A stretch of 64,000 bases of DNA from Puteibacter caeruleilacunae (GTDB lineage: Bacteria; Bacteroidota; Bacteroidia; Bacteroidales; Prolixibacteraceae), in NCBI GenBank assembly GCA_005217565.1, contig SJCO01000013.1, positions 62,001 to 126,000 on the forward strand. Direction: 5' to 3'. The notes below the pieces were generated by a model that saw only the letters and a list, made by a program, of their open reading frames with translations, did not search any database and was not told the origin of the DNA. Positions 9,089 to 18,805 of the stretch are shown piece after piece (positions within the stretch are counted from its first letter, which is position 1; every line of letters starts with the position of its first letter). The position numbers and the translations under genes were made by a program.

Positions 9089-9261
9089 AATTTGTTGTTT
9101 TTATATTGAATAAACCATTCAAAAGAATTTTGTACTATTGAATTTAATTCTGTATTTGATTTTTTAATTTCATGTCCAATAAAAATTGTTATGAGATTTT
9201 TTTCTAAGCTAATCGAGCATCTTATAACAAAATAAGCTAATACACTCCTAATTTTTTCCAT
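9085..9261 (-). CDS. Doubtful small protein between the Wzz-like gene and rfbF
   Basis: A 58-residue frame from an ATG at 9261 (longer, 69 residues, if a TTG at 9294 is used), preceded by GGAAG at close spacing. The stop overlaps the rfbF start as ATGA, which favours translation. The sequence is mixed hydrophobic then polar (ITIFIGHEIKKSNTELNS) and I do not recognise it. The ATG sits inside a perfect 13-bp hairpin, so the frame could instead be an untranslated leader or a remnant. Low confidence. Confidence 0.3.
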   Translation of the reverse strand: MEKIRSVLAYFVIRCSISLEKNLITIFIGHEIKKSNTELNSIVQNSFEWFIQYKNNKL

Positions 9262-9280
9262 TCTTCCAGAATGGAAAAAA
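9252..9280 (-). other. Perfect 13-bp hairpin in the leader of rfbF
   Basis: Arms 9252-9264 and 9268-9280 are exact reverse complements around a three-base loop. On the transcribed (minus) strand the stem is TTTTTTCCATTCT / AGAATGGAAAAAA, with the T-run on the 5' side and A-run on the 3' side, so it is not a standard Rho-independent terminator in either direction. It lies 16 bases after the Wzz-like stop codon, between export genes and sugar genes, and could act as an RNA processing site, a transcript stabiliser or a translational control element for the small frame. Confidence 0.6.
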
Positions 9281-9295
9281 AGAGAACTAATCAAT

Positions 9296-10396
9296 TTAGT
9301 TCTTATTCCATCTCTGCCTCAAAGTACTAAAAAGCTCTTTAGCAAATACAAGACCGATACCTACCATACCCCCAATCATAATCCAAATGATTATGATTAA
9401 TGGTCGATTAGGTTTTGATTTCTTTATAGGCACTGATACCGGTTTAAGTACGGTAAAAATGGGTGTATCCTCTTTTACTTGAAGCTTCTGTGATTCGACT
9501 TGTTTTGCTAATTCTGAATAAACACCATAAGTCAAATTGTAATCAGCCTGCAAACGTTCTTTTTCTGTTTGTGCCACTGCTGTGGTTACGTTTTTATTAC
9601 GATCACTGAATTCTGCCAATCTAGCCTGAATAGCTTCGAACTCGTTTTTTTTCTCTGCAAACCGCTCCTCAATAAATTCCAGTTGCTCACGTGCCTTTTG
9701 GCTTTTCATTTGAATAATCGTTTGTTGCAATAACAATTGACTACGCTTCGCAAGCTGGGCCGCAGGCAGTGCCTCTGGCATATTGGCACTAAGAGATATA
9801 TAACCATCTTTATCATTAACACTTAGACTTAATTGTGATGATAAAATCTCAATTACTTTCCTCTCTTCCTCTGTTATAGTTGGTATTCCAATAGTCTCGT
9901 TTTTAGTAATCTGTTTATTTTTCCCTTTTAAAGATTTTCGAATAACATCAGGTAATCCAATTGTATACTTTTCAATTGGACCAGGATTAACGATTTCAGT
10001 ATAGTAATCATAAAATGTCACTGGTTTCCCTAAAAACGAAAATGTTAACATGGTCTTCAACATTTCTTTCTGAAATGGCACACTATTAACAATATGAGGA
10101 TACAGTGATGGAGAAATATCACCACCAGCTCCAAGGCCTCCAAGATTAATTCCTGCCATTGCTGCCAATCCGCCCAAGCTTCCTCCAATCTTCTTTCCAT
10201 CAGATGATTGTGGAACCATAGTCGTTGAAGCAGTATATTCTTTCGGACTTACCAAAGCAACCACCAATCCTATCATCATAAAGATGATAGTTGTGATAAT
10301 TATTTTGCGGCGACCATTCCAAATGGTTTTAGCCAACGCGATAAGATCAATCTCATCATCTGCAACAGTTGCTGGTTTATGTTGTTGTTCTGACAT
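9296..10396 (-). CDS. Wzz-type chain-length determinant protein
   Basis: A 366-residue inner-membrane polysaccharide co-polymerase. A cytoplasmic N-tail (DDEIDLIALAKTIW) precedes a membrane helix at about 33-51, followed by SPKEYTASTTMVPQSS typical of the Wzz domain, a periplasmic Gly-rich loop, a coiled coil around 215-300 rich in Glu/Gln, and a second helix near 335-354. The proline-rich KPVSVPIKKSKPNRP stretch before the second helix is the usual Wzz signature. There is no C-terminal tyrosine-kinase domain, so any BY-kinase must be encoded elsewhere. It follows the SLBB exporter by 32 bases and sets chain length in the Wzx/Wzy pathway. Confidence 0.88.
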   Translation of the reverse strand: MSEQQHKPATVADDEIDLIALAKTIWNGRRKIIITTIIFMMIGLVVALVSPKEYTASTTMVPQSSDGKKIGGSLGGLAAMAGINLGGLGAGGDISPSLYPHIVNSVPFQKEMLKTMLTFSFLGKPVTFYDYYTEIVNPGPIEKYTIGLPDVIRKSLKGKNKQITKNETIGIPTITEEERKVIEILSSQLSLSVNDKDGYISLSANMPEALPAAQLAKRSQLLLQQTIIQMKSQKAREQLEFIEERFAEKKNEFEAIQARLAEFSDRNKNVTTAVAQTEKERLQADYNLTYGVYSELAKQVESQKLQVKEDTPIFTVLKPVSVPIKKSKPNRPLIIIIWIMIGGMVGIGLVFAKELFSTLRQRWNKN

Positions 10397-10428
10397 AACG
10401 TAATGTTTTCTGTTTTCAGGTATTAATC

Positions 10429-12846
10429 TTACTTACTCAAACTGATGATTCCTAATATCGAAGCTGCTACACTCGCAACACCAGTCGACATACTAATCCA
10501 CTTAGCAGCCGATGCAGTGCGGTCTCGGTAAATTTTATTTGGAATCACGATCTCAGCTCCCGGTTCTATCTTTGGATACTTGCGCCACAGACCTGACTTT
10601 GTTGCAGCAGATGTTCCGTTAGCATAAATCACGTATGATTTCTTTTTAAATGCTTCTGCACCAAAACCTCCTGCACGTTGAATATAGTACTTCATTGATC
10701 GACCTGGTTCAAATGGCATTGAAACAGGATTTAAAACACCTCCTGAAATCTTCACATAGTCTGCTTTACGAGGAATAACCAAAACATCTCCTGCATGCAA
10801 CCATAAATCTTCATGAGATAATGGATTAGATAGAATTTTCTTCATATTCAATCCGATGATCTCGTATTCAAGGCTATCTGCTAGCATCATGGTTGAATCA
10901 TTAGCTAGCATATTCTCTTTCGCTAGCTCTATCGCTTCACTTCCTTCAACTTCTCTTTTGATATATGCACCTTTTAGGTAAGCCATATCTGTAAATCCAC
11001 CCGCACGCTTTAATAAGTGTGATACTCTTTCCAAGTTAGATTGCAATCCGTAAGTTCCCTTATAGATTGCCTCTCCTTCAATTGATACATTGCGTTGTGG
11101 TGCATAACCTGGTGCTACACGTACATAAATATGATCAAAAGGTTCAAGCTTAAATTTAGCAGCTTCTTCGTCGATTGCTAAGTCTCTTTTCAACTTAAAC
11201 TTGAATGTATGCAATAGTTGCTCTGATGCTGTAGCTGCTTCATCGTGACTTAAACGACGGGTAATTTCAATTGAATTTACGTCGGCACTTTCCTTCAATC
11301 CTTTTGCTTTGAAAATGATATCTTTCAAACTCATGCCCTCCATAAATGGAAATTTTCCTCCTTCAATTACTTCTCCATGAATTTGAACAATCTGCTCTTC
11401 ACGAAGATCAAAAATAGATGCAATCTGAATACTGTCTTCTCTTTGCAATTCTATATTATAAGTGCCATTCATTAGCTCTTTAACATTGAAAGAGATATTT
11501 GCTAATGAATTATCTTTATTTAAACGGGTTATCTGTGCTCGTTCAAGATATGCATCTTCTTTTACACCATCTGCTAGTTCAAGCAAATCTGATAACTTCA
11601 TCCCTTGCTTTAATTGATAGTATCCAGGACGGAAAACTGCTCCTCCAATGCTTACTCTGTTCTGGTAGCGTTTTAACACCTCTCCAGCTGAGATGCTATC
11701 TCCATTCATCAATGTTAAACCTCCAAACTGATCTTCGGTGACGTCTAACATTTGTAACTCACGAGAAGTCTTACGCTCAACTGACAGACGATGAGAATAG
11801 GCATTGTCACTAAAGTTTCCTGCATAGCGAATCGCATCAGCCAATGTCTCTCCTTCTCTCAACTCAAAGTAAGCATTACGTTTAAAAGCTCCAGCCATGG
11901 TTACACGAGTTTTGAATGCTGGTACCAATAAAATATCCTGATCGCGCAACTGGATATTACTTGAAGCATTACCATTAATCAAAAAGTCGTATACATCAAT
12001 ACTCTGAATTTCTTGCCCGTCGCGTAAAACTTTTATGTTTCTCAATGATCCATTCTCATTCGCTCCTCCTGAAAGATACAAAGCATTAAAAGCCGTTGCT
12101 GTAGCTGGTAACGTGTAAGTTCCTGGAGCATTTACTTCTCCCAAAACATTCACTTTTATTCCACGCATACTACCAATACTCACCTCTGCCCAGGTATTTG
12201 GTTGATCACCACTCATTCCACTGTAGATCGATACCAAACGTTGCTTAATCATTTTTCGAGCTTTCTCCAAGGTTAATCCGCTTACGTAAATTGGTCCCAA
12301 GTCTGGCACCTGCAAAGAACCATTAGCATCAACTTCCAATTGATAGTTTTGCTGACTGGCTCCCCAAACGTTCACCACAACCTGATCTCCTTTTCCTAGA
12401 ATATAGTGCTGTGGAATAGCAATGTTTACTGATGGCTCAAAGGTTAAATTCTCTGAATTGAACAGGTTATATCCAAACACCTTTTTATTTTCCTCAGAGG
12501 TTTTCATCTCCACACGTGTCGAAAATACCTCTCGATCTAACTCGCCATCTTGTTTAACAATTGCAGTGTTACTCTGTGCTGACTGTCCGGCTCCCATGCG
12601 TAGTTGCTGAATACGAGCCATCATCTGATCCACTTGCATTTGTGATGCTCCACGAGCTTTAGCCAATGCTGCTGCCTGCTCCATGGTCAAACCACGAGTT
12701 TCCATCTCTGTCATGATCTTCCTGATCTGTTCATCACTTAACTCGGTAACGTTGACCGATGCAGGATTGATATCCTGTGCATTCATTAGCCTTGGCGTTA
12801 TCAATAAGGCTAGTACAATGAATAATTGCGCGAATTTAAATTGCAT
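10429..12846 (-). CDS. SLBB-domain outer-membrane polysaccharide export protein (Wza-like)
   Basis: An 805-residue exported protein: signal peptide 1-23 ending MNA-Q, a Gln/Met/Ala-rich helical region, the Poly_export domain (HYILGKGDQVVVNVWG near 150), then about six SLBB beta-grasp repeats (for example VLGEVNAPGTYTLP, IGGAVFRPGYYQL, IHGEVIEGGKFPF, ISGGVLNPVSMPF). A final hydrophobic helix (SVAASILGIISL) could be the outer-membrane segment, as in Wza. It lacks the lipobox cysteine of E. coli Wza and is twice its length, which is usual in Bacteroidota. First gene of the export operon, with the Wzz-like gene 32 bases downstream. Confidence 0.9.
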   Translation of the reverse strand: MQFKFAQLFIVLALLITPRLMNAQDINPASVNVTELSDEQIRKIMTEMETRGLTMEQAAALAKARGASQMQVDQMMARIQQLRMGAGQSAQSNTAIVKQDGELDREVFSTRVEMKTSEENKKVFGYNLFNSENLTFEPSVNIAIPQHYILGKGDQVVVNVWGASQQNYQLEVDANGSLQVPDLGPIYVSGLTLEKARKMIKQRLVSIYSGMSGDQPNTWAEVSIGSMRGIKVNVLGEVNAPGTYTLPATATAFNALYLSGGANENGSLRNIKVLRDGQEIQSIDVYDFLINGNASSNIQLRDQDILLVPAFKTRVTMAGAFKRNAYFELREGETLADAIRYAGNFSDNAYSHRLSVERKTSRELQMLDVTEDQFGGLTLMNGDSISAGEVLKRYQNRVSIGGAVFRPGYYQLKQGMKLSDLLELADGVKEDAYLERAQITRLNKDNSLANISFNVKELMNGTYNIELQREDSIQIASIFDLREEQIVQIHGEVIEGGKFPFMEGMSLKDIIFKAKGLKESADVNSIEITRRLSHDEAATASEQLLHTFKFKLKRDLAIDEEAAKFKLEPFDHIYVRVAPGYAPQRNVSIEGEAIYKGTYGLQSNLERVSHLLKRAGGFTDMAYLKGAYIKREVEGSEAIELAKENMLANDSTMMLADSLEYEIIGLNMKKILSNPLSHEDLWLHAGDVLVIPRKADYVKISGGVLNPVSMPFEPGRSMKYYIQRAGGFGAEAFKKKSYVIYANGTSAATKSGLWRKYPKIEPGAEIVIPNKIYRDRTASAAKWISMSTGVASVAASILGIISLSK

Positions 12847-13065
12847 TGTAATCTTTCTTTATATCTTTTAATTCTTGTATTTTTTTCACGGCTTCGCCTC
12901 CTCAGTCACAGTCTGCACTGCGTGAGTAGGCTTTATCGAAGAGGGTCTCAACGCTCTTCAAATGCAGATGAAATAATCTATCCACATGTTATATATCGTA
13001 AGCTTATCCTGTATCAGAACAAAGTCTTACTGCGTAACAATAAACGGGCCAAAGCAGACCTGTTT

Positions 13066-13605
13066 TTATCTTTTATCAACTTCTTCTCCCCAAATCTGAA
13101 GAGCACTTGTCTCATCATTGATAAACTCATCCTGTTTTACTGGATCAACAGTCATAAAGCGAATATGACGCCCCACAAGCTTCTCGGCTTTATCGACCAG
13201 CTCAACCAGGTATGTTTTATCAAAATTCTTTCCTATCAATACCAGATCAATCACCTTTCCATTGCGACCTTCTGCAATGTCTCCGGTAATCCAGGCACTC
13301 TCAACATCACCCAACTTCACTACAACCTCAACAAGCTGATCTAAGCCCATGTGCTTTAACAGCAGACTGTGAATATCTCCAAACAAAGGATGTTGCTTAT
13401 TGGCCTGATAGATCTTCTTATTCCCCACAACCGACGAGGTCAGCAAATTTGCATTCTCCAGTCGGTTCAACTCCACACGTATAGCATTGGTAGAATCTCC
13501 AAACTCACTTTCAAGATTTCGTAAATATGATTGAGTATTGCTGTTAATAAAGAATTTCATTAACAGTTTAATGCGGGTTTTAGAGGTAATCAAGCTTTCT
13601 AACAT
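13066..13605 (-). CDS. Winged-helix (ArsR-like) regulator with nucleotidyltransferase-like C-domain
   Basis: A 179-residue protein. Residues 1-80 form a winged helix (SKTRIKLLMKFF, then SYLRNLESEFGDSTNAIRVELNRLENANLL), typical of transcriptional regulators. Residues 95-170 look like an MNT/polymerase-beta-type nucleotidyltransferase fold (VVKLGDVESAWITGDIAEGRNGKVIDLVLIG), but the GS-x-ARG and metal aspartates of active enzymes are not all present. It sits just upstream of the export operon in the same orientation, so it probably regulates the polysaccharide genes; this is inference from position. Similar proteins occur next to capsule loci of Bacteroidota. A 219-base A+T-rich gap separates it from the SLBB gene. 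Confidence 0.7.
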   Translation of the reverse strand: MLESLITSKTRIKLLMKFFINSNTQSYLRNLESEFGDSTNAIRVELNRLENANLLTSSVVGNKKIYQANKQHPLFGDIHSLLLKHMGLDQLVEVVVKLGDVESAWITGDIAEGRNGKVIDLVLIGKNFDKTYLVELVDKAEKLVGRHIRFMTVDPVKQDEFINDETSALQIWGEEVDKR

Positions 13606-13719
13606 GCGTTAAGGTCGTTGTCGTTTTTGAAATTGAGTCACAAATTTACTCATTCTTTATACTTTGTCAAGTATTTTGGTGATTATGTTTGTTATTATTT
13701 CAACACTCTGTTTTCATGA

Positions 13720-13756
13720 ACACGCTGTCAGGACCTTCGGACGCTTACAGGTGAAA
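13720..13756 (+). repeat. Dispersed CTG-CAGGTG repeat, copy 1
   Basis: A 37-base element ACACGCTGTCAGG...CGCTTACAGGTGAAA in the spacer just past the stop codon of the WecA-like gene. It is closely similar to elements at 22520 and 29832, all in the same orientation, and all lie at gene ends. The two halves each end in CAGG(T). It resembles REP-like intergenic elements of Bacteroidota. Confidence 0.6.
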
Positions 13757-13766
13757 GCAAACTTCA

Positions 13767-14921
13767 CTACTTCATTTGATCGGCAAAATGTGTTAGCTTG
13801 TCGTGCATCGGTTGGCGCGACTTGCGCTTCTGGTAAAAATGCACTCTCCAACGTCGCAGACTCTCAGGATGTCTTTTGACCATGTAAGCAAGAATTATTG
13901 CAGGAATGGTAGTAATAAAGAATCCGTATGCGATGATAATAATTATTTGAATCTCAGGTAAAAGAGAACTAATCACCACAGAAAGAAGTACTGTTGATAT
14001 ATTTGCCAATAAAATCACCCTGGTGGTAGTCCAATGACTAAATCCCAGCTGAAGAATCTTGTGATGTAAATGTCGATTATCCGGACAGAAAGGTGAAATA
14101 CCTCTACACATTCTAACCGTCATTACACGCAATGTATCAAATACCGGCACTGAAAAGACTGCCAACAAGAATGGTGCTGGATCAATTGGTAATATCCGAT
14201 CAATGTATGGTGTCTCTGCAACCTGCACAACAAGCGCTGAAAACAACACACCAAGAATCAACGATCCGGTATCACCCATGAATATCTTATTTCTCTTTCC
14301 AAACACGTTAAAGAAGAAAAACGGCAATAAGGAACCTGCTGTTGCAAACGAGAGAACAGCATATCCAAGATTGTTCCCTAGTAAAAATACAGTTCCTAAT
14401 GTGGAAGCAGCAAGCATCCCAAATCCTGATGCTAATCCGTCGATACCATCAATTAGGTTTAACGCATTGGTAAGTCCAACAAAACAGAATAGGGTTAATA
14501 AACAGCCAAATTCTACAGGAATTTCATAAATTCCAAATAAGCCATTAAGATTAGAAAAACGAATTCCTCCCGCTATCACAACAATGGCCGCTGCCAGAAT
14601 TTGAAATAACAGTTTTTTGGTCGCTTTCATATCCAATAGATCATCTCCAATACCAACATAGAGCAATAGCGTCATACCTGTAAAGATAAATCGCAATCCC
14701 GGCATTTCAATCTTACTGGTAAACAATACCGAGCTTACAACAATACCAAGAAAAATACCTATTCCGCCTAATGTAGGGATGGGAATACGATTCAATTTGC
14801 GATGATCTGGATTATCTACGATATTCTTATTGTGCGCTATCACAATCAACTTAGGGATCGTAAGCAAAACAATAACAATAGCCGTAGCAATACTAAAAAG
14901 AATGAGTAAATACTCGTTCAT
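13767..14921 (-). CDS. WecA/MraY-family undecaprenyl-phosphate sugar-1-phosphate transferase
   Basis: A 384-residue polytopic membrane enzyme (about 10-11 helices) that starts repeat-unit synthesis on undecaprenyl phosphate. Diagnostic motifs are in order: RKLNRIPIPTLGGIGIF, the Asp pair GDDLLDMKATKK, NALNLIDGIDGLASG, GKRNKIFMGDTGSL, and the histidine motif NRHLHHKIL that separates WecA-type from MraY. The frame is open up to 15011, but that extension is unlikely; the ATG at 14921 (MNEYLLILFS) gives the usual short periplasmic N-terminus. It stands alone upstream of the winged-helix gene, same strand. Confidence 0.9.
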   Translation of the reverse strand: MNEYLLILFSIATAIVIVLLTIPKLIVIAHNKNIVDNPDHRKLNRIPIPTLGGIGIFLGIVVSSVLFTSKIEMPGLRFIFTGMTLLLYVGIGDDLLDMKATKKLLFQILAAAIVVIAGGIRFSNLNGLFGIYEIPVEFGCLLTLFCFVGLTNALNLIDGIDGLASGFGMLAASTLGTVFLLGNNLGYAVLSFATAGSLLPFFFFNVFGKRNKIFMGDTGSLILGVLFSALVVQVAETPYIDRILPIDPAPFLLAVFSVPVFDTLRVMTVRMCRGISPFCPDNRHLHHKILQLGFSHWTTTRVILLANISTVLLSVVISSLLPEIQIIIIIAYGFFITTIPAIILAYMVKRHPESLRRWRVHFYQKRKSRQPMHDKLTHFADQMK

Positions 14922-15159
14922 TTCTTCAATTTTAGGGTTAACAGTTGATTCAATACAGCATACATTCGACCAAACCGCCGCGAATATAATCACATTTATC
15001 TCCCCGTACAAGAGGATAGGGTAAATGTTACTATAAATTGGGTAAACGCCCCCATTGGATTAGTAATTGCACACCTTCCCCAATAGACCGCTATCTCAGT
15101 CATTCTTAGTAATACGCACAACTCCCCATTAACCCTACACTAAAAGCGCATTTGTTTTT

Positions 15160-17826
15160 CTAAAGTCTTTGAATAGCTAACGTCCGCACTTTTTTATTAA
15201 CCGTCAAAGTTGCCTCGTTACTTGATTCCTCATAGCAATCATTTCTACTCACCATACATCGGTATTTATTTCCGTTCAATCCTGCCACCTCACTCACCTC
15301 TAGTGTTGTTGTAGTTTGATTACTATATACATCGTCTCCAACTTCCGAAATATTCTCCCATCCAGAACCAGTATCCACTTGCCATTGGTATTTATCTCCA
15401 CGATCTGCAGCGACTGTAAACGAGATGCTATTTCCTTCACATAATGTCACATCTGAAGGATGCTGAGTAAACACAATAGGCGGACCGACTTCCACATAAT
15501 CTTGCGTTCCATTTCCATCTGTATCGGCAGGTGTTGTATATCCTCCAGCTCCTGTCACAAGACCGTTTGCATCAACAGTCAATGGCACATCACCCAACTC
15601 TCCATCATTGTTAGGATCAGTAAAACCTGCCTCTATTACATCAAAACAACCATCTCCATCACTATCCAGATCCTCACTATTGGGTGTTCCATCATTATCG
15701 GTATCTACAAACGAAGGCAAATCACAGAAATCAGCAAACCTCACACGTTGATCATTTCGGGAGGCTCCTGTTGCAGCAGTTAATCCAAAATATATCGCAT
15801 GAGCACCACCAAAATAATCGTTAATAATATCTCCCGTATGTTGTCCGGCCAATACTCTATCCACGGTATAAAGTATCGTACTGGTCGAAGCATTCCAAAT
15901 CACCTGCACATCGTGCCAATCACCATCTTCAAGTTCTCCCAAAGAAATGGGAGAAGAAATAATAGACATATCTGACGATTTCCAAATACAACCATGATCA
16001 CTGGGAATATCTCCACGGTGACTGTTATACCAGGTATCTAATTCAAGTACAATTCCATTGGCTATACCATGTGCCCCCATTCCTTCACCATCAGCCCCAA
16101 TAGCTGCAGTTCCTCTCGGATCATTATGAAAGATCAGCGCCATTCCATCAGCACCATCACTTGTGCGACTTCCTAAATTAGCTTCAAAATTAAAAATGAA
16201 ATTATCTCTTAAATCTAGTCTGTGAATATACATAGCTGTCCCCGCTTGGTTAAAATTATCAGGTGTTAATCTTATTTCACTATCATTGATGGCACTTGCA
16301 TCACCCGACTCAATAAACAAATCACCGACCACCATAACATCCAAACCATTTTCTTCACAATCTGTAATTCCATCGTTATCATCATCTTCATCTACATCAT
16401 CGGTAATTCCGTCTCCATCGGTATCCCTGTTTGCACCAGCGGCGATAGTATACACATGAGAGGCAGTACAATTATTAGCGTCAGTAACAAGCACTTCATA
16501 TTGCCCATTGCCCAATCCGTTTTGATCCTCATCTCCTGAAGACAAACCTGCACCATCAGTTGTTGACCACAAAAATGTATATGGAAGAGTACCTCCACTA
16601 ACAGTTAAATCTATAGCTCCATCACGAGCTACTGGTCTTGTTTCATCGGTAACATCTCCACTTAATACTATTTCAGACACCGTAACTGTCACGCTTCCTT
16701 GTGTATCATTGTCATGAAGAGTTAGCGTGTAATCATAAGTGGTGGTTATTGCTGGAGACACACTTCGTGAAGTCAAAAAGCTATTATCATCATGCCAGCG
16801 AATAGTAGGCACAAACGGTGTTTCCGAAACAAGATTCCCTCCATTATGAACTATACCATCATGACTAGCATCGCCCTCCACATTGCCTATCGCTGCTTCA
16901 GAATCATTATTAAAAGAATAGTAAATCACCATCTTGGGATCAGAAACAGATGTCATAACATTGTCCATTTCATTCTCTATTTCAATTTGCGATAATGCTT
17001 TATTCCAAAGCTTGAACTCATCAATCTGTCCCGAGAAGTAATTAGAGTTGTTATCGGATGAATCTCCAGCATAAATTAGGCTCCCGCCAGAGCGACCGAT
17101 ATTTATGTCTCCACTATGCCCTTTTAATCCATTTTCCCCTCGAGAATCATACACTCCTCCAAACTCAACTCCATTCAAATATCCTTTAAAATTATTCATA
17201 CCAGAAGAAATTGTTACGTTTCCGTCGTACACAAAAGCTAAATGATACCATTTATCACTTTGAATAGTTTTCTTTATCGCTGATCCTCCAAAAGTTGTAC
17301 GGTCTTCCCAAATATTCACATACACCTCATTATTCTCAATATACATGCTTATTCCATTTACTCCACCTCCTTCTTCATACAAAACCTGCCGGGAGGAGGA
17401 GTTGTCCACCTTAAACCACAAGGCAATAGTACGTTCATTATGAACTGTAGTATTTATATCAGAGTTATTCGAAATAGATATATATTGGTTTGACTTAAGA
17501 TCGATTGCTTTTTCATTACTAGTTATTTCTAATATGGCTGAAGATCCACTACAAATAGTTTGGTCTTGGGGTGGAGTATAAAAGCCCGTAATTGAAATCT
17601 CCGCTCTTGACAAAACAGACAGATCATCAGCGGACGATACATTCATACTATTTTGCGGTATATTATCAACACCGTTACATACTCCTTCTTTATGGTTTTG
17701 ATTATCGACAAAGCCAACACCTGCTTCATGAAAAACAGTTAATCCACTTGCTCTAAATCCGATCAAGCACCACACCATCGCAAACCAACACCATCTCTTT
17801 CGCCTCAATAACATCGTCATCACCAT
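15160..17826 (-). CDS. Large secreted LamG / L-type lectin / Ig-like protein
   Basis: An 888-residue exported protein. After a signal peptide (about residues 1-29, odd in having several Trp/Arg) come a LamG/concanavalin domain (about 105-275), a SprB-like repeat (VSGGTLPYTFLWSTTDG near 410), calcium-binding thrombospondin-3 repeats (DTDGDGITDDVDEDDDNDG near 470), an L-type lectin domain (about 500-700, ELDTWYNSH), more TSP3 repeats (DTDNDGTPNSEDLDSDGDG) and an Ig-like domain (QHPSDVTLCEGNSISF). Such proteins are usually cell-surface adhesins or glycan binders sorted by the type IX system, but no C-terminal sorting domain is present; the chain ends abruptly KKVRTLAIQRL. It may be truncated. 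Alternative ATG at codon 5. Confidence 0.75.
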   Translation of the reverse strand: MVMTMLLRRKRWCWFAMVWCLIGFRASGLTVFHEAGVGFVDNQNHKEGVCNGVDNIPQNSMNVSSADDLSVLSRAEISITGFYTPPQDQTICSGSSAILEITSNEKAIDLKSNQYISISNNSDINTTVHNERTIALWFKVDNSSSRQVLYEEGGGVNGISMYIENNEVYVNIWEDRTTFGGSAIKKTIQSDKWYHLAFVYDGNVTISSGMNNFKGYLNGVEFGGVYDSRGENGLKGHSGDINIGRSGGSLIYAGDSSDNNSNYFSGQIDEFKLWNKALSQIEIENEMDNVMTSVSDPKMVIYYSFNNDSEAAIGNVEGDASHDGIVHNGGNLVSETPFVPTIRWHDDNSFLTSRSVSPAITTTYDYTLTLHDNDTQGSVTVTVSEIVLSGDVTDETRPVARDGAIDLTVSGGTLPYTFLWSTTDGAGLSSGDEDQNGLGNGQYEVLVTDANNCTASHVYTIAAGANRDTDGDGITDDVDEDDDNDGITDCEENGLDVMVVGDLFIESGDASAINDSEIRLTPDNFNQAGTAMYIHRLDLRDNFIFNFEANLGSRTSDGADGMALIFHNDPRGTAAIGADGEGMGAHGIANGIVLELDTWYNSHRGDIPSDHGCIWKSSDMSIISSPISLGELEDGDWHDVQVIWNASTSTILYTVDRVLAGQHTGDIINDYFGGAHAIYFGLTAATGASRNDQRVRFADFCDLPSFVDTDNDGTPNSEDLDSDGDGCFDVIEAGFTDPNNDGELGDVPLTVDANGLVTGAGGYTTPADTDGNGTQDYVEVGPPIVFTQHPSDVTLCEGNSISFTVAADRGDKYQWQVDTGSGWENISEVGDDVYSNQTTTTLEVSEVAGLNGNKYRCMVSRNDCYEESSNEATLTVNKKVRTLAIQRL

Positions 17827-18805
17827 TTTTCACGGCCGATTTCCCCATTACATTCCAATGCCGAGCACAAGCTTTCTATATGAAAGCATACATTTCATAT
17901 CCTCCCCTTCGATTAACGAAGGACATACCACTGACTCGTAAATATTCTACAGAGAATTCACCTGCCTTATTATTTCCACTACTGCGAGCTATAACTTACC
18001 ACCTACTCGCTATTATTACCACTTGATCCAATTACGGATCTGTATTATAAACTTGCGACATTACCACTTGTCGACACTTAGTTTAGTTCGTTTACTAAAA
18101 CACTACAAAAATATTAGTTGTTAATGTCCCAGTAAAATTCTGATTTTTTTTAGGCCATTCGCCTAGTTACTTCCATAAAAATATGTTGCCAATATAGCAA
18201 ATGTTCTATCAATTCCACCAATTTAAACTCCTAAATCAAACATAAGAAATCGAATTATACAGCCTCTTTTACCCTACTCTCATTCGAACCACATTCGAGA
18301 CACATTAATACCAAATTGCGAAGCCACTGCGGGATCCCCGGAGATTTGGCCACAGGTTGGCGAAATTTGGGGAGAATTTGGGGCGAATTGGCCTGCAATG
18401 TTGACTTAATAGTGATGTTATGATGGCTTTTTTTTGTATTTGTACAATTGGTGATTGTTAATTGTGAAAACCTGGTGATATAAGTTGCTAATTGCATCTT
18501 TATACTGAAACTTGAATTTAGTAAGAGTCTGATGAAGCAACTTTCGTCACACCGTCGGATAGAGTAGCTAGTCCTTACCCCCTCCTTACTCCTGCCTCAC
18601 CCCTTCCTTAGAAATGCCTAGGGAATAGTAGGGATTTTGTAGGGATTCTCTAGAACTTTGTAGGGAACAGGTATCAAGCCGGAGCTAAAGATGAATAAAA
18701 CTGCTAATCTACGTTCTCCTAATATAATGCTAGTTATATCGGAATTAAAAGAACGTTTTCCGAGATAAAAAATCTCATAAGTCTGGATTTTCTCACACTT
18801 TTTTG
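17827..18805. other. Gene-free A+T-rich region with short phased repeats
   Basis: About 980 bases with no convincing gene; the only longish frame (18255-18497, minus) has no family features. Visible structure: ATTACCACTTG twice at 18015 and 18060; two 11-base units (G)AATTTGGGG at 18362-18383; and the hexamer TAGGGA at 18619, 18629, 18640 and 18661, spaced 10, 11 and 21 bases. The region probably holds the promoters of the divergent lectin and rubrerythrin genes. Confidence 0.5.

Noticed and set aside
12826-13344. Plus-strand frame of 172 residues
   Set aside because: Lies antisense to the winged-helix gene and the SLBB start, with irregular composition and no domain features.
18255-18497. 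Minus-strand frame of 80 residues
   Set aside because: No recognisable pattern; it runs through the G-rich tandem repeat.
18362-18666. CRISPR array
   Set aside because: The repeats are only 6-11 bases, with no spacer structure and no cas genes in the window.
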